In this document: piece by piece, positions 1 through 10,527 of the stretch
Layout of the letters: each line of letters opens with the position of its first letter
How positions within the stretch are numbered: the stretch's first letter is position 1
Source: Protopterus annectens
Lineage: Eukaryota; Chordata; Ceratodontiformes; Protopteridae
DNA length: 64,000 nt
Direction of reading: 5' to 3'
Assembly: GCF_019279795.1 (NCBI RefSeq)
Contig: NC_056732.1
Coordinates: 183,043,177 to 183,107,176, forward strand
Notes under the pieces: model-generated
Seen by the model: only the letters and a program-made list of their open reading frames with translations
What the model was told of the DNA's origin: nothing
Database searches by the model: none
Made by a program: the position numbers and the translations under genes

Positions 1-2030
1 TTTTGTCTTTGAAAATCTACATGACACTGACACCATTGACATGTTTGTGTCACACACATTTGACACTCAATGGTGACTGGATATTATCACCATATATGTG
101 TGTGTCACCTGATTACATTGCTCATACTCCATGTGGATGCTGTCTTGATGTGGGCATGTCTGTTTGCCTGTACTGGTGTGCTTACCTATCAGCACATGCC
201 TGGATGTGTCCACATTAATGCAGTCGACCTTGATGCTGTGTATATGTCACATATAAAGACTTACACTGCCTTAACGGACATGACCTGTGACCCTGCAAAC
301 TTGCTCATGGAAGGTTTTACATGTATGTGTTTTGCCATATACATCTACATGGCATGCTACAGCAGTGCAACATCCTGTCATGTATCACCTGTATTGCACA
401 TGTGATACACATGGGACACTGGTTAGCCTGATGGTATTTGCAGGGTTGGATATCAACTATAGTATGTACGGTCAAAGTCAACTAGTAGGCTATATGCCCT
501 GGGCCATGTATGAGCCTAGGATGAAAGGTTACCTAGCTGTAGCCGACAGGCAGGTTTCTGGAGCCAGGTCAAGCAGTGCCACATAACTGATCCACAGGAT
601 TATTGATATATTTACCATGCGGTCATCACACCATGTCTGAAAGAGGGGCAATGTGCAGCTTTGCTGGACAGGGATGCATAGTATGACAGGGGTATGTAAA
701 GTGTATGGGACAAGGATCTGTCCAGCATGTGGTGATCCTTGTACTAGGAAGGTGGATGTCCATGAAGTATGTGTTTGAGATCAGGATGTGTACGTTTAGG
801 ATGTCTAACATCACTGGGTTGGACATGGCTTTATTCATGGTAGGCATCATTCTACATAGTGGAGATGGGGATTGGGAAGGCTGGTGTAGACCATCTGAAC
901 ATGGCCAATACCCCTTAAAGGAAATATGTGATCTGATATGGGTTACTTGTGTGTTGAGTATGGCTGAACAATGATCTCTATATTCATGGATGGCACCCTG
1001 TCATGATTAGGGTTGCCACTTACAACTACCTGACAGGTGTGGTGACGTAACTATCACAGGAAAGACAACTGCCCAGCTGCATCCCTTACACTCAGTGTCC
1101 ATTATGTTGACTGCTGCCTAGGTGGTAGTTCATGGGTGCAGGGTTATTAACATAGGGGTGACAATGCAATATGTAGCTGTCAGATTGTGGCCATATGTCA
1201 CACACCTCACCCACAAAGCCCCTTCTGTATGTTGTCTGCAACACTCATTGAGTTAGCTATTGCTCCTAGGTCATAGTCATTCACATACTTCAATAGACAG
1301 ATGCCTTCTGTTAGTCTGTGTGGTATAGACTACAATGAGGGGGAGTACAATGAATTAACCCTGTCTTACTGTAGCTGGCACTGGTGTGATGTGCATGTAT
1401 TATTCAGATACCTAATGTAGTGTTGGTTCTGCCAGTAGTCCAGTTGCAAAACACTCCTGTCACATAGTAATGTACATCTAGTATACTGAGTGTAGGTGGA
1501 GCACAGTATGGGTGATGATGTCCTATGACTTGGCAAGGTTATGATATGTTGTGTGAAATCAACCTTACTGTCATCTACATCTGTACTGCTGACATCAAAT
1601 AAGTTGATCAAGGTTCATGGCCTTTCAGACCAGACTCAGCATGGTAGTAGTGCAGTACTTCCCATTATCAGTGGTGTCTCCCGCTTTGTGGGTTGTGATA
1701 ACTGTTGGTGTGCACCATTCAGTGTGTACACAGCCTGACATGAAGCTATGTTTTACATGATGTGTATGTGGAGAACAAATTATTTTGCCATATGTATATG
1801 ATACAACCTGGGATGTGGACAGGTCCCATGCAGCCTGAGTGCAGCTTGTACCTGCATAGTTTGGTTACAGGGGCTCTGTAGTGTACATGGATATATGATT
1901 GTGTACCTCTTGGGGGGGGGCAGTGTGTTTATGTTATCCAAGACCCTATCTGGATTGCTTATTCATGCTCAGCACTTGTTCAGAACTTGTAAGCACTAAA
2001 TAAGCTGCTAATTACTATAGCACTCAATCT
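1..2030. other. TG/CA-rich unclassified repeat DNA, no gene
   Basis: No open reading frame here looks like a protein: all are short and compositionally driven by TG, ATG and CAT words. The stretch around 110-230 resembles 49770-49920, sharing the words CATGTGGATG, GGCATGTCTGT, GAGCACATGCCT-like and CAGTCGAC in the same order. It is therefore probably part of the same old dispersed repeat that fills 39-53 kb. A run of ten G lies near 1911-1920. I see no promoter, tRNA or terminal inverted repeat. Confidence 0.5.
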
Positions 2031-2032
2031 TC

Positions 2033-2146
2033 CTCATTACCCAGAGGTAAACAGTTTTTGTACTTACTTTACTCACTTGCTTAGAGAAAAACAGCTCTTG
2101 TACTCACTTTCCTCACTTATCTAGAGGAAAATAGTTTTTTATTCAG
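2033..2146 (+). repeat. 40-bp tandem repeat, about 2.7 copies, in LINE A 5' UTR
   Basis: Three successive units begin with CTCATTACCCAGAGG, CTCACTTGCTTAGAG and CTCACTTATCTAGAGG, each followed by AAACAG/AATAG and a T-rich stretch, with a period of about 40 bp. The array lies directly upstream of the LINE A ORF1 relic. It could be a set of promoter-type monomers in the LINE 5' UTR, but that role is inferred from position only. Confidence 0.7.
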
Positions 2147-2169
2147 GCATCTCCAAGGGTCAGCTCCCA

Positions 2170-3127
2170 GTGTTCTCTCCTGTCTATCTGATGAATCTGG
2201 GCATCTTGAGGCAATGTATAAATTGCCTCATGTACACAGACAACTCTCTCCTCCTACTACCCAACACTTCAACCTGTGAGAGATGCACTTATCTAGCCAA
2301 ACTGGAGGTAAAGCTCTCTCCAACCAAGACTAAACTTGACAGTCATGTGGAGAAGGTAAACATTTGCACCACACCACACTCATTACATAGTCTCACTAAA
2401 TCTACACCACCAAAATTCACACATAGTAACACAAAAACATTAGTGGAGGCTCTCAATAATAATCTGTCTAAGCAACAGAGACCCCCAAAGCAGAAACACA
2501 AGCAGCCTCCATCCCCCAACACAACCCAAATGACACATAGCCCACAGACTCAGTGTGCCACTCAACCACAGCCAATAAGGCAAAACAACATACCCAACAC
2601 ACTAGTCATAGATGACTCTATCATCAGGCACACTGATATCCCACTCACAAGGCTAAGCAAGGAGAAGGTTACAGTCAGCTGCCTGTTGGGTGTCAGGATC
2701 CGCCACATTACCCACACACTCAGGTCACTCCACAACAAATACAAATATGACTCTCATTGTCCATGTTGATATGAATGACCTGAGATGTACCTCCCTGGAC
2801 TACATGAAAAGAGACATGGAAGAGCTCTCCGATCTTGTAGCACAGGCAGGTATGACCCTAGCCCTGAGTAGCATTCTGCCATCACCCAGAATTATGCTGC
2901 AGTACAAGGACAAAATGATTGACTTCAACAATTGGCTAGGCTTCTGGTGTCATTCTAAGGGGATCCAGTATCTGTCTGCTTGGGATGACATGGTCGACAG
3001 ACCACGATGCTTTGCCACAGATGGCCTGCACCTGTCACCCCTGGGAGTCCGGATACTGGCTAAGGCTCTTGCTGCCCCTATAGTGCCTTTTTTAGGCAAG
3101 GTTCAAATAACAAATTCACCACCATAA
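2170..3127 (+). pseudogene. LINE A ORF1: SGNH (GDSL-like) esterase domain, frameshifted
   Basis: CR1-family ORF1 proteins bind RNA and often carry a lipolytic-type SGNH hydrolase domain. The N-terminal part has a Cys pair, CERCTYLAKLEVKL, near residue 36, followed by a Lys/Pro/Gln-rich linker. The esterase blocks follow: block I reads VIDDSIIRH (about 2602-2634), where the family has GDS. After a one-base frameshift near 2745-2755 comes IVHVDMNDL (about 2755-2785), where GTND is usual. The last block, DGLHLS (3020-3037), keeps the catalytic Asp/His pair. The serine is thus retained while the glycines of the oxyanion blocks are lost. The start at 2170 is simply the first ATG of the longest frame. 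The ORF ends just before the endonuclease begins. Confidence 0.85.
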
Positions 3128-3150
3128 CAGGAACAGGCAAGCAAAAACTG

Positions 3151-3870
3151 AGGGTAATGCTACTCAATACTAGAAGTCTAAATCTCAAAATGAACTCACT
3201 CGAGGCACTCCTTAAAATGGAGAACATCGATATCTGTGCAGTGACTGAGACCTGGTTCAAGGCTCCAGAGAGCACCCCTGCACTACCAGGCTATAACTCA
3301 TAGCACACTTTTCGGCCATGTAACCTGGATCGAAACGCAGAAGGCGGAGTTGTGTCCATATTCATTAAGGATATCCACACCTCCAGGCTAGTTGCTCAGC
3401 ACAATGCATCCGAGGTTATCCAAGTGCAACTAACTCTGGGCAAAACTGCAATCCAAATTGTAGCTTGCTACCGATCCCCCACCATGCCCCAGGATTCCAA
3501 CCTCTTTTCTTGATGTACTGGAAAATATTAGGGTTCAACCAAACACCCTAATAATGGGTAACTTCAACTACCCAGACATTAACTGGGAAAACTACTTGTG
3601 TACTAACTCATTAGCTCAACACTTTCTGCAATTCATAAACTCCAATGGCCTGGATCAACTAATCCACACCCCCACTAGGGGAAACAATTTCCTAGACCTA
3701 GTCATTACTACCAAGAGTGACCGGTGTTCCACACCTGAAATCAAGTCCTCATGGGTCCGATCCAACCATAAGCTAATCACCCTTGATATCCACATCCCGC
3801 CCCCACCCCCCATTAAGGAAACCACAGTAAAAAATTCTCCAAAGCCAACTTCATGCTTCTTAAGACAGAA
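3151..3870 (+). pseudogene. LINE A ORF2, apurinic/apyrimidinic-type endonuclease domain, broken
   Basis: This domain normally nicks target DNA to prime reverse transcription. The frame starting at 3151 reads LLNTRSLNLKMNSLEALL and then VTETWF, the conserved glutamate motif. It hits a TAG at 3301-3303, continues in frame to about 3490, shifts, and resumes with MGNFNYPDINW (about 3554), then LDLVITT and SNHKLI. The two motifs that are normally GDFN and SDH read GNFN and SNH, so both catalytic aspartates are replaced by asparagine. Another shift occurs in an A-run near 3830. Order and spacing match CR1/L2 endonucleases, so family assignment is firm and inactivity is clear. Confidence 0.85.
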
Positions 3871-5823
3871 GTGGTGAACTTCATGACACCCATGCAGATG
3901 GACAATGCAGTTACAACTGCTGAATCCTACACAAATGCACTCTATAAGCACTTACATGAGTGCATGGATCGTGCTATCCCAAACAGAACCAAGACGCTAT
4001 CCTCCAAAAAAAGGAAGCCAATCTGGTGGTTCCCTGTCATAAACAAACTGTACAATAGAAGAAAGAAACTGTTGCAAAAGAGAGTACAATCCTATGAGTG
4101 GAGGAGCTCCCTGGTCAGCCTCAGTAAGAAGCTGAGATCCATTATAAGATCCTCCAAAGCTAGCTCCAAAAACAAAATCGCCACTAATTCCAAGGACAAC
4201 CACAAAGCATTCTATAGCTATGTCAAGAATCTCGATGGCAACACCCAGATCTGCTCTGAGTTACAGCACAAAGGCATGAAAATTACAGAACCAACTGATA
4301 TTGCCAACATCCTGGCAGATAGGTTCAGTGCTAACTTTACCCCCCTCTCACCCCCTAAAGGGCCCATATCTATACAGGAAGAATACAGAGTCCCTGTAAT
4401 CACAACCATGCAGGTAAAAGCTGCACTCTCTAAAGCAAAAACCACAGCATCCATGGGACCAGACAACATCCCAGGCTGCGTTTTACACAAACTTCTGAAT
4501 GAGCTGGCTCCCCACTTAAGCACCATGTTCAATAATAGCCTCACATCAGGCTTTGTGCCCACTGCATGGCACACAGCAACAGTTATCCCACTCCATAAAG
4601 GTGGTGCCACAATGGACCACGGGAACTATTGCCCTATAAGCCTGACTAGCCTGGTCTGCAAGGCTATGGAGCAAATCATCATGGATCTCATTCACAGAGA
4701 CATTGGGTACCTCCAAACTTTTGTCCCCACCCAGTTTGGCTTTGTTAAGGGCAGACCATGCCTCCTAACCCTGGTGGACTTCTTTGAGACAGTTACCAAG
4801 GCATTAGATGAGGGTAAGGAGGTCCACACAGCCTACCTTGACCTCTCAAAGGTTTTCAACACCATTCCCCATTCTGGTATTATCGACATACCCATCCACC
4901 TGAACATTAGCCCCTACGTCACGAGATGGTTTGCAAAGTGGCTCACGGACAGAACCCACAAGAGTTGCATACCCTAGGTCCAACTGTAAACCAGTTACAA
5001 GTGGCATCCCTCATTGCTCAGTCCTAGGACCCCTCATGTTCGGTATATACTTCTCTTAGGTACAGGCAAGCACATGAGGACTTTGGAAAAGGTTTGCAGA
5101 TGACTGCAAACTAGGGGCCATAATTGGTTCCCCAGATGATACAGACACCCTCCAGAAGGGTCTCACTGAGACTGATACCTGGTGTCAATATCATGGCCTC
5201 AAGTTGAATGCAAAAAAGTGCATAGTCATCCCCTTTGGATAAAACGAATTACCCGCAGACTATGTGGTAGTCCCCTACATACTTAAAAGGTAATAAGGGA
5301 TCTGGGAACACAAGTAGTTAGCAATCTCACTTTTGATAACCATATTGCCAAGGTGGTTAGAATATCCTTCGATGTGGCCTCCCTAATCTCAAATGGGTTC
5401 ACTTCCAGAGCAAAGGAGGCCATTGTGCCTCTCTACTCATGACTTATTAGACCCATTAAAGAATACAACACCCCATTTGGGATGTACCTTACAAGACAAC
5501 TGCAACAGCTTGAAAGACCATAAAAGTACCATACCAAGAGGATTACTGACCTCAAACAGATGACCTATGCAGCCCAACTAAAGAAACTCCAGCTGTACTT
5601 GGTTGCATACCGCATACTCAGAGGTGATCTCTGCTTGACATACAAGGCCCATGTCCAACCCAGTATTGATGGATATGCTCCACCTAAACAAAATCCCCTG
5701 AGAGCCACATGCTCTAGGGATATACACCTAACCACAATGATAACTAGGACGTGCTCGAGGGATAGATTCCTGACCCGGAGACTCCCCATGCTTTGGAACA
5801 TGATTCCAATGTACATCAGGTAG
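3830..5823 (+). pseudogene. LINE A ORF2, reverse transcriptase and C-terminal region, broken
   Basis: The longest open part (3853-4977) carries the RT fingers and palm in order: MGPDNIPG, VIPLHKGG, NYCPISLTSLVCKAMEQI, QFGFVKGRPC and AYLDLSKVFNTIPH. After a TAG (4975-4977) and a frameshift the family block reads GIPHCSVLGPL (about 5003). The catalytic core is FADD (5093-5104), where YADD or FADD is usual. The segment 5410-5550 reads EAIVPLYS then LIRP, and 5560-5823 carries the C-terminal block YRILRGDLCLTYK and LTRRLPMLWN. Several stops and shifts make it a pseudogene. The wording resembles the CR1 clade more than L1 or RTE. Confidence 0.88.
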
Positions 5824-6025
5824 GACCTCTCACTAGCACTCTTCAAGAGAAACCTTGACGGATGGATGGGAGACAGACATGTACCCCGGGGATCACTGCA
5901 GTGGCTCTGCTGGACAGAGGCGCAGGGAACTAATGGCTCTGCTGTTCAGAGGCACAGGGAACTAACCTGCCAGTAACATCCATATAGTTTGTGATGTCAT
6001 TAAACTAAATTGGGGGATATTATCA

Positions 6026-6616
6026 ATGATACAGGAATTAGATGGGATGATAGATAAAGTTCTGAGTTTTACTTTTAGGAATAATAAGACTTTAAAGAGC
6101 CATCTTTGCTATAAATCCCACAATGTCCTGAATAGCATGCAATCTAATAGAGTAGGTACTTACACCTGCAGGAGATGTATGGCTTGTACATATATACATG
6201 TAGGAACACATTTTGTACACCCACATTTAGGTTTCAGGATAGATTTTTCTTTTTATGCAGATTGTCACACAAATAATGTGGTTTATTCTTCCTACTGCAC
6301 TGAGTGTTATCATTACTATATTGGGAAAACCAACTGTCCATTGAAAGATAGGATTATAGAACATATACGTGATGTCAGAAATAAGAAAGAAAGCAGTGCA
6401 TTAGCCATGCATGTAACTGAGAAAGATTTGACACACAAATTTAAATTTATGGTATTGGAAGTAGTAAGAACTAGTAAGAGGGGAGGCAATATAAAAAATT
6501 GAACAGAAGCAGCAGAGCAAAGGTGGATTTTGCACTTAAAGGCAGATAAGACACCTGGTTTAAATACCAAAGTATCGCTGAAACCATTTCTAAGAGCCAG
6601 ACCACTAAAACATTAA
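6026..6616 (+). pseudogene. GIY-YIG endonuclease domain of a Penelope-like element, one stop
   Basis: The GIY-YIG nuclease of Penelope-like elements cuts target DNA for insertion. Visible here are a CCHH-type zinc-linker region, TYTCRRCMAC, then VHPHLGF, then VVYSSYCTECYHYYIGKTN in place of the canonical GIY and YIG strands, followed by LKDRIIEHI with the conserved arginine. The open frame ends at a TGA (6500-6502). The same frame continues with EQRWILHLKADKTPGLN to a TAA at 6614-6616, which matches the usual C-terminal W-I and P-GLN ending of the family. The gene thus carries one in-frame stop and lacks its N-terminal RT. The start at 6026 is only the first ATG; the true protein began far upstream. 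Confidence 0.88.
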
Positions 6617-6909
6617 GTAATATAAGTAGCCTTTTTGGCAATAATTAGTTAGTATATATGAATTAAATGTAGATATATTTTTTAAATATATATTTCTTAT
6701 TACTTTAAATTATGATTTCATGTATATCATTGTAACTATGATTATTTTATCTTACTTGCTTTGGAAATTTCAGAGTCTCAAATTACGTATTTGATTATTA
6801 GCAATGTTTTTAACTTTGCTATATCTTTAAGGCAATTGGCATAAGTTAATTGATTGGTTACATGTTTTTGGATTATTTATTTAAGTAGGTGTGTATGAAG
6901 CTATTTTAT

Positions 6910-6946
6910 ATGGTCTGAAGAAGCGGATTTTTATCCGTGAAAGTGC
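6910..6946 (+). other. Hammerhead-ribozyme-like motif in Penelope 3' UTR
   Basis: The string CTGAAGA (6915-6921) fits the CUGANGA core. It is followed by a hairpin, CGGAT-TTTT-ATCCG (6924-6937), and then GAAA (6939-6942). This is the layout of the hammerhead catalytic core with stem II between its two halves. One extra base breaks the expected junction pairing, and stems I and III are not obvious. It may be a degenerate copy. Hammerhead motifs are known from Penelope-like elements, so context supports it. Confidence 0.4.
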
Positions 6947-7062
6947 TTACCTCATTTAATAAAAGGATTATATTTTTTTATTTAGCTCCGTTGTGTGGAA
7001 CAATCATGTTTTGGCTTTATATAGGCTTATAAATGCCCTTGGGCAGACAGCCTAGTACCTAC

Positions 7063-7083
7063 CGATGAACCTATGAACCTATT
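7063..7083 (+). repeat. Short 8-bp tail repeat (ATGAACCT)n
   Basis: About 2.5 copies of an 8-bp unit, ATGAACCT, end a short segment beginning near 7010. Octamer tails of this kind are typical of CR1-type LINE 3' ends, so this may be the tail of a very short, 5'-truncated LINE. The assignment is weak because no coding part is attached. Confidence 0.35.
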
Positions 7084-8834
7084 ACATGTCTTATGTGCAT
7101 GGATAGTTAACTAGCTCTTCCATTTTACTTTGCTATCATGTTGATAAACTGTCGGGTGACTACAAATCATACGTATCCTGTTACTGTGTATTGTAAATGC
7201 CAATTGACATAACTAATATTTGCCTAACATAACAGTAATGCTATGTAAAATGTAATACATATCTGCCTACAATACTGTACATTACACAGTTATTGGCACA
7301 ATATCCCACAATGCAAATCATAATTGCACAGTAGGCCCACCTTCGACATGTTATTCTCAGTAATACACCCATAAATATGCCTACTGTTACAATATATCAG
7401 CATATACTATCCCCTGTTATAGCAGGTACTTGTTGGACCAGCCCTACCACTGACAGCGGCTGGAGAGGAATTGTTGGGTTTAAAGCCCTTGTATAGCATC
7501 CCTTGTGGTGTATGAGGTGTTTGCCTTGTGACCTACAGCAGTACACACATAAATACTGCAAGCATTACTATGCTCAACAATACATTACTACAAGATAACT
7601 GTTTCCAGTATATGCATTGCATGCACTTTAGTTATTACAGAACAGGTATTACATACACAGACATACTGAGTGTTCTACATGCCTTATTAGTAACCCGAGG
7701 TGTCATTGACTGTTATTTCAATCTTTTTCAGTTTGTGTTTCAATCTTCTTTGTAATGTTCTGCTGGTATATACAGATGGTTTGAATGTGTGACAAGCCAT
7801 CCTTTTATAGTTAAATATCAGTAACATGTGCTATCCTGACCACCAATTCATGTTCCAAAGTAGTTAATTACATGCACATCAGCTGTGCAGCTACTCCATT
7901 AGCCAATACATGGCAACAGTGGTGTATAATTGAGTACTCCACTTGGGCATTGTCCCTTTGCCTTACTTTTGAGGAAGATGGCCTGGATGTGTTGTTTGTG
8001 ATGTATTGCAACAGCTATATGGAGACACACAGAGATATATTAGGTTCATGACTACCGTGGATTGTGTGTAATGCCTAGAAGATGTTGTTCTACATGTGAG
8101 TACAACTGTTATATTTCAAAACACTGCTACTTATGCAGGGTTTGTTTGTACCTGATACTTCTGCAGATTTTTCAGTCTGGCAAGGATGTTTGAGCAGCTC
8201 AAGGCTGTATGGCTATGCATATAATGTTAGGTGGTTTACAGTGTGCTCACCAGACATCTTTGGTTTGATGTAAATGTGTATCATACTGTGCTGTTAATCA
8301 GTAACTGTTAACACTTCTTGGTGTACACACAACCCTCTGAAACGGGATTAGTGCAAACAATCCCTGTAACATCAGCAGCTGTTCCATTGTATAACAGCAA
8401 CTATTTCACATAGGGCCATGTTAGTGTGTCTGTGACATGGTATGTTAAGGCTTCTGCAGATGTCGTACAGTGAGTGAATGATTTGTGATGTTATTACAGT
8501 ATGTATTGTAATTGGTTTGGGTGTGGGGGAGATGTTGGTGGGTGTACATAGCAGATGCAGGTGTGTAGGAACTGCTTTTATACATATTCGATATGTGTGT
8601 GAGGGTTCCTTCCCTATTTGAACACCTATCCTTTAGTGGACTAATACTATGGTAATTGCAGGCTGATTCATTAAGGCACTGTTAAATGGTTCCTGTATAG
8701 CATGCAGGTGATGTTTGTCCTTGAATCCTTTCGGCAATACATCAGAATGTAATAAAGTGTTGCTACATGAAAGCAGTTTGTGTATTTCTGTCATAGGTAT
8801 TTGCAGTCAGTGGAGTTGTGTTGGTGACTGACCC
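7084..8834. other. Unclassified repeat DNA, no gene
   Basis: No credible coding frame. The stretch from about 7900 to 8460 shares ordered words with 39.5-40.1 and 52.4-52.95 kb, for example TTGTCCCTTTGCCTTAC against TTGTCCCTTTACCTTGC, and TATAACAGCAA followed by TTTCA and then ATA. It is therefore probably a third, more decayed copy of that repeat. I see no SINE head or terminal inverted repeat in the remainder. Confidence 0.5.
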
Positions 8835-8842
8835 TCTTTGGC

Positions 8843-9182
8843 TAGGGTTGCCACCTTTTCAAATGGCCATAGTGGGACATTTTCAGGACGCACATCAGAT
8901 TTTACAGGCCGATACATACCCACGGTCAGTACAAAGGATAGAACTTTACTTTTTTGCCTAAATAAAAGCTTATTCTTGTAGCAGTTTAGTTGCTTATTCT
9001 GTTTCTTGTAACATTTAGGTATTTTAGATACAGAAATAAGTATTTTATGCAACTATTACATAAAATATGGGACATAATTGCCCTACAATCTCGGGACATT
9101 TGCCATTTTTAATATTTTTGGTCAGGACCCAACCGCCCAAAGAGGGACTGTCCCTTGCAAAGTGGGACAGGTGGTAACCCTA
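8843..9182. mobile_element. 340-bp hAT-type MITE with TIRs and 8-bp target duplication
   Basis: The ends are TAGGGTTGCCACCT (8843-8856) and AGGTGGTAACCCTA (9169-9182), inverted repeats with one mismatch in 14. The flanks are TCTTTGGC (8835-8842) and TCTTTGGG (9183-9190), a 7-of-8 match as expected for an 8-bp hAT target-site duplication. The interior also carries subterminal mirror words, GTGGGACA near the left end and GTGGGACAGG near the right. There is no coding capacity, so it is non-autonomous. Superfamily is inferred from duplication length alone. Confidence 0.82.
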
Positions 9183-9190
9183 TCTTTGGG

Positions 9191-9960
9191 TTATGTCCAT
9201 AGCACATATTTGTAATAGTGTATAGGCATATACTCTCCATATCCTTTGTTCATATAGTTTGGTCATGGCGGAATGTGTGATTGTTATGGTCCATGTTATA
9301 CTCATATATGAACACTTCAACCACTGTATACAGGATACCTATGGAATCCCAAACGCACACAATTCTGACGGCCACAGTACCGGGCCCAGACTCCCAAACC
9401 CCACATTACCGAACACTCAAACTCGCGACAGTCAAATTCGTGAAAGTAACACAAACACAGAATAAACACACGCACACACAGACACACTACTACCCACCAC
9501 ATACAAACAAACCTGCCTACACTATGTATGAGCAGATGGGCAAGCCCCCCTACACCTCCCATGTGGGTGGCTGCACCCCCCACACCTCCCACTTTAATAT
9601 TCTACCTCTGAGATCATGCAGACATACAAAGCAAACCCACACCCACACATTGCAGTCCCCCAGAAACACACAACACACTCAGAACACACACTTACACACA
9701 CTAAAGCCCTCAGAAACACACTTACACACAGTAACCTACCTGAACCGCAACACCTAAAGCACTAACTAAAAGTCCCTTAATATCAGGATTTTAAAACTCG
9801 TGCTTCTGGTGTTTTGGTACTGTGGTCTTTCGGTCTTTAAGCCTTGTGATTACGTGCGTCAGTATGTCAAGCGTTCGGTATTTGGTAGGTATCCCATTTA
9901 TATGTACCTCCATGGTTGTATAGATGTTGTTAACCTATCTATATATCTACATATATATGT
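9191..9960. other. CA-rich low-complexity DNA, no gene
   Basis: From 9390 to 9760 the + strand is a degenerate CACACA/AACACA tract with near-repeats of about 24 bp around CAGAAACACACTTACACACA. Open frames here translate to Thr/His-rich low-complexity strings and are not genes. The rest (9190-9390, 9760-9960) shows nothing I recognise. Confidence 0.6.
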
Positions 9961-9967
9961 ATATCCC

Positions 9968-9974
9968 TATATAT

Positions 9975-10032
<58 letters not shown>
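9968..10032. repeat. (TA)n microsatellite
   Basis: An alternating TA tract of about 55 bp, preceded by imperfect ATATC words. Poly-Tyr/Ile reading frames through it are artefacts. Confidence 0.95.
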
Positions 10033-10133
10033 CATACACCTTTCATTGGGTACATGGCGGTTTGTCCTATTTCCACACAATCTTCCCTTTTGTGTTTTAA
10101 CCTGCCAAAATGCACAGCTGCCATTGGTACATC

Positions 10134-10335
10134 TCAGGTAGCTTAGTGGTAGGTTATTGTGAAGAATGTGTACATGGTTGTGTGTTCTAATCCTGGCAGT
10201 GGTTATTTTACCTCTCAGAGCAGGCACTGGTAGTGCAAGGGTGATTAACGCACACTTCAGCGGTTGTGAGCAGCTTTGCCCATGATCTGCATGATGCTCA
10301 GCAAAGGTTAAACCTGTGTGGCGCTTATCCATGTA
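10134..10335 (+). mobile_element. tRNA-headed SINE (family 2), + copy
   Basis: A perfect Pol III A box, TAGCTTAGTGG (10139-10149), is followed by a weak B box, GTGTTCTAATCC (about 10182-10192). The body has the family words GGGTGATTAA and GAGCAGC. The head resembles five other copies at 10.5 (reverse), 11.26, 29.07, 41.92 and 54.05 kb. No cloverleaf can be folded with confidence, so it is a SINE and not a tRNA gene. It faces a reverse copy immediately to its right. Confidence 0.7.
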
Positions 10336-10527
10336 GTCATGTTTAAGCACCGCTTACTGGCACTTACTGGTGCAATAACCTGCTAACGTCTGCTTAAAAG
10401 TGCTTTAATCACCCTGCATCCAACATCCCTTATTCAGGACCTCATAATGATGCAACAGCCCTTGTAGGTCTTGAAACCGGGACCATGCACACCACAGTCA
10501 CTGGCTTTACCACTGAGGCATCTGAGA
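10336..10527 (-). mobile_element. tRNA-headed SINE (family 2), reverse copy
   Basis: On the - strand the head begins near 10527 with TGCCTCAGTGG (A box, 10510-10520) and GGTTTCAAGACC (B box, 10467-10478). The body follows, with GCAGGGTGATTAAAGCAC, which matches the forward copy next door. The two copies are arranged tail to tail. The boundary between them is approximate. Confidence 0.72.

Larger units (their letters stand above)
2033..6010 (+). mobile_element. LINE A: CR1-type non-LTR retrotransposon, near full length, inactive
   Basis: In order on the + strand are a 5' tandem repeat, ORF1 with an SGNH-esterase domain, then ORF2 with an apurinic-type endonuclease, reverse transcriptase and C-terminal region, then a short 3' UTR. 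This is the CR1/L2 architecture of the Jockey superfamily. The body carries at least five frameshifts and several stops, so it cannot move. The 3' end is set near 6010, just before Penelope-type coding sequence begins. Copies of its 3' region recur at about 38.1-38.4 and 42.85-43.12 kb on the + strand, and a related copy lies on the - strand at 26.6-28.3 kb. Confidence 0.85.
6011..7010 (+). mobile_element. Penelope-like element, 3' portion
   Basis: This is a 5'-truncated Penelope-like retroelement, abutting LINE A on its left. Support comes from a GIY-YIG endonuclease reading frame (6026-6616), an AT-rich 3' UTR with a hammerhead-like hairpin (6915-6942), and an AATAAA-containing stretch near 6957-6963. 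Penelope elements encode RT plus GIY-YIG and often carry hammerhead motifs near their ends. Only the endonuclease end is present here and the RT part is missing. The right boundary is approximate. Confidence 0.8.

Noticed and set aside
9281..9757. 158-codon Thr/His-rich frame
   Set aside because: It follows from the CA-rich composition and has no domain or family-like pattern.
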